Source of the DNA: CAVPRW01 sp046727435 [NCBI: bacterium]
GTDB taxonomy: Bacteria > Tectomicrobia > Entotheonellia > J063
Reading direction: 5' to 3'
NCBI GenBank assembly: GCA_046727435.1
Contig: JBKPCR010000093.1
Coordinates: 1 to 11,484 of the forward strand
DNA length: 11,484 nt
Part shown: positions 7,151 to 11,484 of the stretch, piece after piece
How positions within the stretch are numbered: the first letter of the stretch is position 1
Layout: each line of letters opens with the position of its first letter
Position numbers and translations under genes: made by a program
Notes under the pieces: model-generated
Databases searched by the model: none
What the model was told of the DNA's origin: nothing
Seen by the model: only the letters and a program-made list of their open reading frames with translations

Positions 7151-8563
7151 TCAGGGAGGAGTCGCTTGAACGTCCGGGCCGCGGAACAGTTGGTAGAGGT
7201 TCTCCACCAGCGAATCGACGCGCTGTGTGGCCAGCGTGCGCACGACACTCGTAAAGGCGGCAAAGGCATGCGCACCAGCGCCATTTTTGGAGCCGTGCGA
7301 CACCTTGCGGGCGATGACCGCCGGGCGCAAGGCCCGTTCGGCCCAATTGTTCGTCGGCTCGATCCGCGGGTCCACCAAGAAACGCAGCACGTGGCCCCGG
7401 TCGTGATGCCAGCCGAGTTCATTGAGCAGCCGCTGGTTGTCCCGATCTTTCAGCCGGCGGTCCCGCAGCTGATACGTGAGTTCAGCCTGCAACGCCTCGG
7501 CTTCGAGCTTGAAGTCCGTCACCTGACCGTCTCGGTACTCGTGCCACAGCGCCAGCGCATCCTGGAGCACGGTCTTGAGCCGTGTCCCGAACTCCCGCGC
7601 TCGACCCGTCTTTCGCTCCACCACGACGCTGAGGGAGCGCAGGATGTGCGCCAGGCATTTTTGCTGCTCGACCCGGTCGAAGGCCCGAGCATCATAGCTG
7701 CGCCCTCTATCGGTCACCATGACCCCGGCATAGTCAGCTGGGATCACCTCCTGGACTGCCTCGTGGCGATGGCGGGGGCGAATCTGATAGACGATCGCCG
7801 TATCGGTCTCGAACACCATCAAGTGGGCGGGCTCACCCCCGACACGCCAGCCGGTGTCATCTGTGTGCACCACCGAAGTCTCCGGCACCGTGGCTCGCCG
7901 CTGCGCGTAGGCCATGCCCACGGCCCCCGCGGTGCGCTGCGGAGCGTCCTGGGTCATCGCCCCCTGCGTCAGTCGGACGCCGGCCAACGCGGCCAGTACC
8001 AAGGGGACCTTCCGCGCCGGGATGCCAAGCCCATCGTGCAATGCCTGCGCCGCGGCCATCACCCGCGCCCCTACACGGTGTGCGCTTGCCCCGTATAGAT
8101 CCGGCGCCACCTCCGGATGCTGGCCCCGCCCTTCGGTGCCACACACCGTGCAGCGGCATACTCACATGCGGTACTGGGTCACCTTGGGGCGCGGGAATTC
8201 GGGCAACTCGGTGGTATACACCAAGTGGACGCGTTCCTCCTCCAGTGGCCCCCCACACGTGGGACATGCGTCGAGCGTCACCGGCACGTCCACCGGCGGC
8301 TCGGTGATCGCCTCAGGGGGTGGGGCTTCACGGTAGCGGAAGGTCCCAGAGCCAGGTTTGCGCCCAGGAGGCTTGGGGTCCGGCACCCGGGTACCCCTGG
8401 AAAACGGGGCGGCCTGTCGCTTCCCGTCATGCTTGAGCTGGTCGATCTCCACGCGCAAGGCCTCGTTGCTGGTGCGCAACTCGGCGAGCTGGCGTTGCAG
8501 CTCAGCCACCAACGCCAGCAATGCCTCACAACTCAACGCAGGAAGGTCTTTGGGCTCAAGCAT
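7151..8563 (-). pseudogene. tnpC: IS66-family transposase (TnpC) with one in-frame UGA
   Basis: Starting at ATG 8563 (MLEPKDLP) the frame covers 470 codons to the stop at 7151 and is continuous except for a TGA at 8164-8162, codon 134. The first part contains a coiled-coil, leucine-zipper-like stretch (LVAELQRQLAEL, then EALRVEIDQL) and a Pro/Arg-rich hinge (PPGRKPGSG). It also carries the first half of the IS66 zinc finger, CPTCGG. The second half of that finger, CRCTVCG, follows immediately after the TGA in the same frame. The catalytic domain retains the DDE-type landmarks HTDDTGWRVGG, VMVTDRGRSYDA and NNWAERALRP. No frameshift is needed to join the halves, so this is a point nonsense mutation, for example CGA to TGA, in an otherwise complete gene. 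Without readthrough no functional enzyme is made, although the downstream part could in principle start internally. A TTG at 8599 is an alternative start. No clear ribosome site is seen before either. Confidence 0.9.
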
Positions 8564-8600
8564 GGGCGGCGCTATAAACCCTTTGTGTGGGGGCCGCAAG

Positions 8601-8620
8601 TCAACACGCTAATCAATGAC
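8601..8620 (-). repeat. IS66 right inverted repeat
   Basis: Read on the minus strand it begins GTCATTGATTAG and matches the left end at 16 of 20 positions. Its first twelve bases also serve as the last three sense codons and the stop codon of the truncated GT2 frame that runs into the element from 9022. Confidence 0.8.
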
Positions 8621-9022
8621 GCTCGATGTGCAAGGTGGCGCTGGGTTGGCCGAAAGTACGACGGCTCTTTGCTGGATCGAAAAGAACAGGGATAATGTGG
8701 GCCCCGTGGGAATATCATCGGGAGCGCATTGAAGGTCAGCATCCAGGCTGACAATCACCTGCCCCTTCGCACACTCGATGCCGGCCGAAAGTGCGGCATG
8801 CTGGCCATAGTTCCCTGCCAACCGCATCACCTTGACCCGGTGGTCGCTGGCGTGCAGATTGGCCAGGATCTCGTAGCTTTCATCGACACTCCCATCGTCG
8901 ACGAAGAGCAGTTCATAGCGGAACCCCTGTAATGCTTTGGTGAGCTGAGCATAGAGCTCTGGCAAGGTATCCGCTTCATTGAACACTGGCATAACTACTG
9001 ATAGCTCAAGTTTACAATCCAC
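8609..9022 (-). pseudogene. N-terminal half of a GT2 (DPM1/GtrB-type) glycosyltransferase, truncated beside IS66
   Basis: The GTG start at 9022 is firm: AGGAGG lies 6 nt upstream (9034-9029). Residues 1-105 are a clear GT-A half: SVVMPVFNEADTLPELY (8-24), the VDDGS motif (41-45), AGNYGQHAALSAGI (69-82) and the DAD motif in VSLDADLQCAPDDIP (91-105). Family members of the polyprenyl-phosphate transferase type have about 230-330 residues, often with C-terminal membrane helices, so at least half is missing. After Pro105 (position 8708) similarity stops. Twenty-nine codons of unrecognised sequence follow, and the last three sense codons plus TAG are the outer twelve bases of the IS66 right end. 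The promoter and ribosome site remain, so a 137-residue dead protein may still be made. The acceptor-binding half is absent from this window and is not supplied by the fragment at 427-711, which overlaps it in the fold and differs in sequence. Confidence 0.85.
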
Positions 9023-9052
9023 AGAGTACCTCCTGCCAGAAAGGCCTAGGGA

Positions 9053-9080
9053 TTTATCAGAAGCCTAATTGCCTTGTCAA
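9053..9080 (-). promoter_or_regulatory. Sigma-70-like promoter of the truncated GT2 gene
   Basis: On the minus strand a perfect TTGACA (9080-9075) is followed after 16 bp by GATAAA (9058-9053). Transcription would start near 9046, giving a leader of about 25 nt that carries the AGGAGG ribosome site. Confidence 0.5.
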
Positions 9081-9331
9081 GCATACACGCGGCTGGCTAT
9101 ATTTCACAGTGTTACGCAACTCGTAGCTGCTCATAGCAGTCGAATGTGGGGCTAGGGTACGAGGAAAGCGGCGATGGTTCCACCGAAGGCGGGGCTCGCT
9201 ACCTTGGAGAGTATTTCCCGTCGCACCAGCGCCAACCTCCATCATCCCTGAGCCGCCAGTGTGGTATGAGGGCGGACGGGCGAAACCGTTCTCCCAAGAG
9301 AAGCGGATTGCCAGGGTCGTGGGAAATTCTA

Positions 9332-9360
9332 TTGACATAGTGCGGCCTCTTCTCCAGAAT
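9332..9360 (+). promoter_or_regulatory. Sigma-70-like promoter of the aminotransferase gene
   Basis: TTGACA (9332-9337) and CAGAAT (9355-9360) are 17 bp apart. The expected transcription start near 9367 leaves a leader of about 45 nt. An AAGGA ribosome site at 9403-9407 lies 5 nt before the ATG at 9413. The remaining part of the 390-bp divergent region (about 9081-9331) shows no gene or RNA that I can support. Confidence 0.5.
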
Positions 9361-9412
9361 GCTGGCCTAGCGTCGGACGGAGCAACCTGCAATATGGCGT
9401 GTAAGGATCGAT

Positions 9413-10615
9413 ATGGGCGCTGAAACCTCCCTCCCCTTCTACAAGCCGCTGATCGCGCGTGAGGAGATCACCCAACTCGTCGAAGCCGTCGAGTCCGGCT
9501 GGCTGACAACAGGCCCCAAAACGCTGGAGTTTGAGGCCGCTATTGCCCGCTATGTGGGCTCGCAGTTTGCGGTCGGGGTCAATTCCTGCACCGCGGCCAT
9601 GCATCTGGCATTGGTTGCCATGGGGATTGGACTAGGGGACGCCGTGATCACGTCGCCGATCACCTTCCCAGCGACGGCCAACGTCATTGAGCACTGCGGG
9701 GCGCGGCCGGTATTTATTGACGTGGAGCCTGATACGTTGTTGCTTGACGTCGCCGCGCTTGAGAAATTCCTCGCGGCTCCAGAGCGTAAGGGTATCGATG
9801 CCGACAGGGTCAAGGCAATCCTGCCAGTGCATTTCGCCGGCCAACCGTGTGATATGGACATGATCTTTGCCCTCGCCTCGCAATACGGGCTGGCGGTGAT
9901 CGAGGATTCAGCCCACGCGTTGGGGGCTGACTTTCAAGGATGTAAAGTCGGTAGTGACTATGGCTTGGGATTTCAGGGGCCATGGGCGAGTTGCTTCAGC
10001 TTTTACGCCACTAAGAACATCACAGCGGGTGAAGGGGGTATGCTGACCACCAATGCCCCCGAGTTAGTGGAACAGGTGGCGGTTCTGCGCTTGCACGGCA
10101 TTAGTCGAGATGCCTGGAAACGCTATCAGGTGGCTGGCTACCAACACTATGAGGTATTATTTCCCGGCTACAAATACAATATGTTCGACTTGCAGGCAGC
10201 CTTGGCCTTGCCGCAACTCTCGCATATCGACGAGTGGCAACAACGCCGGCAGACCTACACCGATCTCTATAACCAGGGCTTTGCGAATATCGACGGACTG
10301 CAGCCGATCCAGGTGAAGCCTAATCGCCGCTCTGCCTACCATCTCTATGTCGTGATGGCCGACCGCGCACGGCTCGGTGTTTCGCGGGATGAATTGCTCA
10401 ATCGCATTGCCGCGGCTGGGATCGGCGTGGGCGTGCACTTCCGCTCGTTGACAGTGCAGAAGTTTTACCGTGAGAAGTACGGCTTTCAAGAGGGTGATTT
10501 CCCGGTTGCGGAACGGGCTTCAGAGCAAGTGCTGTCGTTGCCACTCTATCCTGCGATGCACGAGCGCGACGTCGACCGGGTTATTCGCACTGTGCGCCAG
10601 GTGCTCGGCGTCTGA
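9413..10615 (+). CDS. ArnB-like DegT/DnrJ/EryC1/StrS PLP-dependent sugar aminotransferase
   Basis: A 400-residue fold-type-I aminotransferase that transfers an amino group, normally from glutamate, to a nucleotide-linked keto-sugar in the cytosol. Visible landmarks: SGWLTTGPKTLEFE (28-41), ITSPITFPATANVI (79-92), PVHFAGQPCDMD (138-149), VIEDSAHALG (162-171) with D165 as the expected PLP ring partner, and SFYATKNITAGEGGM (196-210) with K201 as the Schiff-base lysine. The C-terminal part has FPGYKYNMFDLQAALAL and VGVHFRSLTVQKFYREKYG. These elements, especially GWLTTGP, LRLHGISRDAW and the HFR..TVQKFYRE segment, closely recall ArnB (UDP-4-amino-4-deoxy-L-arabinose synthesis). PseC/PglE-type enzymes for other amino sugars share much of this, so the exact substrate is open and I give no gene symbol. 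ATG 9413 has a good ribosome site and its own promoter candidate. The gene is monocistronic here and ends 18 bp from the convergent sat gene. Confidence 0.95.
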   Translation: MGAETSLPFYKPLIAREEITQLVEAVESGWLTTGPKTLEFEAAIARYVGSQFAVGVNSCTAAMHLALVAMGIGLGDAVITSPITFPATANVIEHCGARPVFIDVEPDTLLLDVAALEKFLAAPERKGIDADRVKAILPVHFAGQPCDMDMIFALASQYGLAVIEDSAHALGADFQGCKVGSDYGLGFQGPWASCFSFYATKNITAGEGGMLTTNAPELVEQVAVLRLHGISRDAWKRYQVAGYQHYEVLFPGYKYNMFDLQAALALPQLSHIDEWQQRRQTYTDLYNQGFANIDGLQPIQVKPNRRSAYHLYVVMADRARLGVSRDELLNRIAAAGIGVGVHFRSLTVQKFYREKYGFQEGDFPVAERASEQVLSLPLYPAMHERDVDRVIRTVRQVLGV

Positions 10616-10633
10616 TGAAGGTTCCTCGTCGCA

Positions 10634-11484
10634 TCACTCTATAAATGGATGATCCGTGTTGAGGATGATCTCCGCTACTTCCGGGCGAATGAGACCGTCG
10701 GGGGCCTGGCGTTCGGTGAGCAGTCGGCGTAACAGGGTGCCGCTGAAGTCGAGATGTTCCCCCGTGCCGTGTGGGCACGTTTTCTCGCTGGCGACGCTGG
10801 CGCATCTGCGACAGTAAAAAAAAGCGGTGAAGTACAGCGGCACGATGCCGAGGTCGGGGAACTCCTCGAAAATCTCCTGCGCCGCATAGGGGGCGTAATA
10901 CTGGCCGACGCCGGCGTGATCTCGGCCGACGATGAAGTGCGTACAGCCAAAATTCTTACGCACGATGGCATGGAAGATGGCTTCCCGCGGTCCCGCATAC
11001 CGCATCTCAGTGTGCAAGGTGACCAGCACCGTGCGCTCCAGCGGATAGTAATGACGCACCAGCGCTTCATACGTCCCCAGAATGACCTCGTCTCTAAAGT
11101 CTCCCGCCTTCTTGCGCCCGATCACCGGGTTCAGGAAAATGCCATCCACGAACGTGAGCGCCGTCTTCTGCACGTATTCATGTCCCAGATGAGGAACGTT
11201 CCGCGTCTGAAAGCCCACCACCGTGCGCCAGCCTTTAGCTGTGAACAGCGCCCGCGTCTCTCGCGGTGTGAGGCGATAACTGGCAAAGGGGGTCTCGACC
11301 TCACCCAGAACCGTAATCGTTCCCCCCAGGAGCACTTCCCCCAAGTCGAACACATGGGCGACGCCGGGATGTTTGAGATCTTCCGTGCCAAATACCTGTT
11401 TGGCGTATGCCTGGCGATCGTAGCGATAAGGACTGACCTCCGACAATAACGCCAGTGGCTGCCCAGCATACCAGAGGCCAACAT
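10634..11484 (-). CDS. sat: Sulfate adenylyltransferase (ATP sulfurylase, Sat), 5' part beyond the window
   Basis: Converts ATP and sulfate to adenosine phosphosulfate and pyrophosphate, or runs in reverse in sulfur oxidisers. The frame remains open to the window edge (VGLWYAGQPLALL precedes SEVSPYRY), so apparent starts inside are not the real one. About 283 C-terminal residues are visible out of a usual 380-410. The nucleotide/sulfate site QTRNVPHLGHEY, the NPVIGRKKAGD segment, the second conserved motif VGRDHAGVGQYYAPY and the zinc-type cluster FYCRRCASVASEKTCPHG are all intact. The ending IRPEVAEIIL is typical. This is the single-chain Sat type, not the CysD/CysN pair, and no APS kinase domain follows. 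Stop codons of sat and of the aminotransferase face each other 18 bp apart, and I see no clear terminator in the gap. Its presence may mark the edge of the glycan island or serve sulfation of a glycan; the former is the simpler reading. Confidence 0.96.
   Translation of the reverse strand, partial: VGLWYAGQPLALLSEVSPYRYDRQAYAKQVFGTEDLKHPGVAHVFDLGEVLLGGTITVLGEVETPFASYRLTPRETRALFTAKGWRTVVGFQTRNVPHLGHEYVQKTALTFVDGIFLNPVIGRKKAGDFRDEVILGTYEALVRHYYPLERTVLVTLHTEMRYAGPREAIFHAIVRKNFGCTHFIVGRDHAGVGQYYAPYAAQEIFEEFPDLGIVPLYFTAFFYCRRCASVASEKTCPHGTGEHLDFSGTLLRRLLTERQAPDGLIRPEVAEIILNTDHPFIE

Larger units (their letters stand above)
7117..8620 (-). mobile_element. IS66-family insertion sequence, 1504 bp, single-transposase type
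   Basis: The element is bounded by 20-bp imperfect inverted ends that begin GTAA and GTCA, in keeping with the GTAA-type ends of the IS66 family. It contains a single tnpC-type transposase gene on the minus strand and no tnpA or tnpB accessory genes, as in the shorter ISBst12-like group. The family normally makes 8-bp target duplications, but the flanks here (GGTATAGG at 7109-7116 and GCTCGATG at 8621-8628) do not match. The copy therefore either has lost one flank or arose through rearrangement. Combined with the stop codon in the transposase it is probably inactive. Confidence 0.88.

Noticed and set aside
7121-8098. Long plus-strand open frame (325 residues) across the IS66 region
   Set aside because: It is antisense to the transposase catalytic domain, Arg/His/Pro-rich and without family motifs; it is an open shadow of a GC-rich gene.
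8146-8164. Programmed frameshift or two separate transposase genes
   Set aside because: Both parts are in one frame with the zinc finger split exactly by the UGA, so a nonsense mutation explains it without a frameshift.
7109-8628. 8-bp target duplication flanking IS66
   Set aside because: GGTATAGG and GCTCGATG do not match, and shifting the ends by a few bases does not create a duplication.
427-9022. The two GT2 pieces as halves of one gene split by rearrangement
   Set aside because: They overlap at the acidic-motif region (DADLQCAPDDIP against NDGEDTPEDMP) and differ there, so they come from different genes.
9127-9139. Small hairpin CTGCT-CAT-AGCAG in the divergent region as an operator or terminator
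   Set aside because: A five-base-pair stem with no U-run and no second copy is expected by chance.
10616-10633. Bidirectional terminator between the convergent genes
   Set aside because: Only 18 bp lie between the stops, and no stem with a flanking T-run can be seen there.
11444-11446. Start of sat at an internal TTG near 11446
   Set aside because: The frame stays open with Sat-like sequence to the window edge, and the family's N-terminal region of more than 100 residues is still missing.

Overview
The window looks like part of a bacterial surface-glycan island in a moderately GC-rich genome. Hand counts give about 54% G+C in coding stretches such as 2161-2220 and 3181-3240. I cannot name the organism. 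A single-chain ATP sulfurylase, an FkbM methyltransferase, an IS66-type element and glycosyltransferases together suit many uncultured environmental bacteria, for example Nitrospirota-, Methylomirabilota- or Pseudomonadota-like lineages (low confidence).

Layout. Positions 1-400 (minus) hold the N-terminal part of a DUF6311-like membrane protein that runs off the window. Positions 427-711 (minus) are a broken piece of a family-2 glycosyltransferase. Positions 777-5060 (minus) encode a 1427-residue protein with four catalytic modules: GT4, GT4-like, GT2 and an FkbM methyltransferase. Positions 5112-6665 (minus) encode a 517-residue protein with a long coiled coil built of 11-residue units, followed by a class I SAM methyltransferase. 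The last two genes are 51 bp apart and probably form one operon, read from a sigma-70-like promoter at 6870-6898 with a roughly 200-nt leader. Positions 6957-7116 are the C-terminal remnant of an unrecognised gene. Positions 7117-8620 are a 1504-bp IS66-family element with recognisable inverted ends; its transposase gene carries one in-frame UGA. Positions 8708-9022 (minus) are the N-terminal half of a GT2 gene cut off beside the element. A roughly 390-bp divergent intergenic region follows, with promoter candidates on both strands. Positions 9413-10615 (plus) encode an ArnB-like DegT/DnrJ/EryC1/StrS aminotransferase. Positions 10634-11484 (minus) are the C-terminal part of sulfate adenylyltransferase (Sat), open at the window edge.

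How the genes may work together. The pair at 777-6665 is the centre of interest. A polyfunctional transferase with two tandem GT4 modules sits beside a methyltransferase carrying a long rigid coiled coil. This resembles, in parts but not in domain order, the E. coli O9a WbdA/WbdD pair, in which a tandem-GT4 polymerase is controlled by a chain-terminating methyltransferase/kinase with a coiled-coil ruler. That comparison is inference. The rest of the island is eroded: two GT2 fragments, one C-terminal remnant and an IS66 element without a matching target duplication point to IS-associated deletion.
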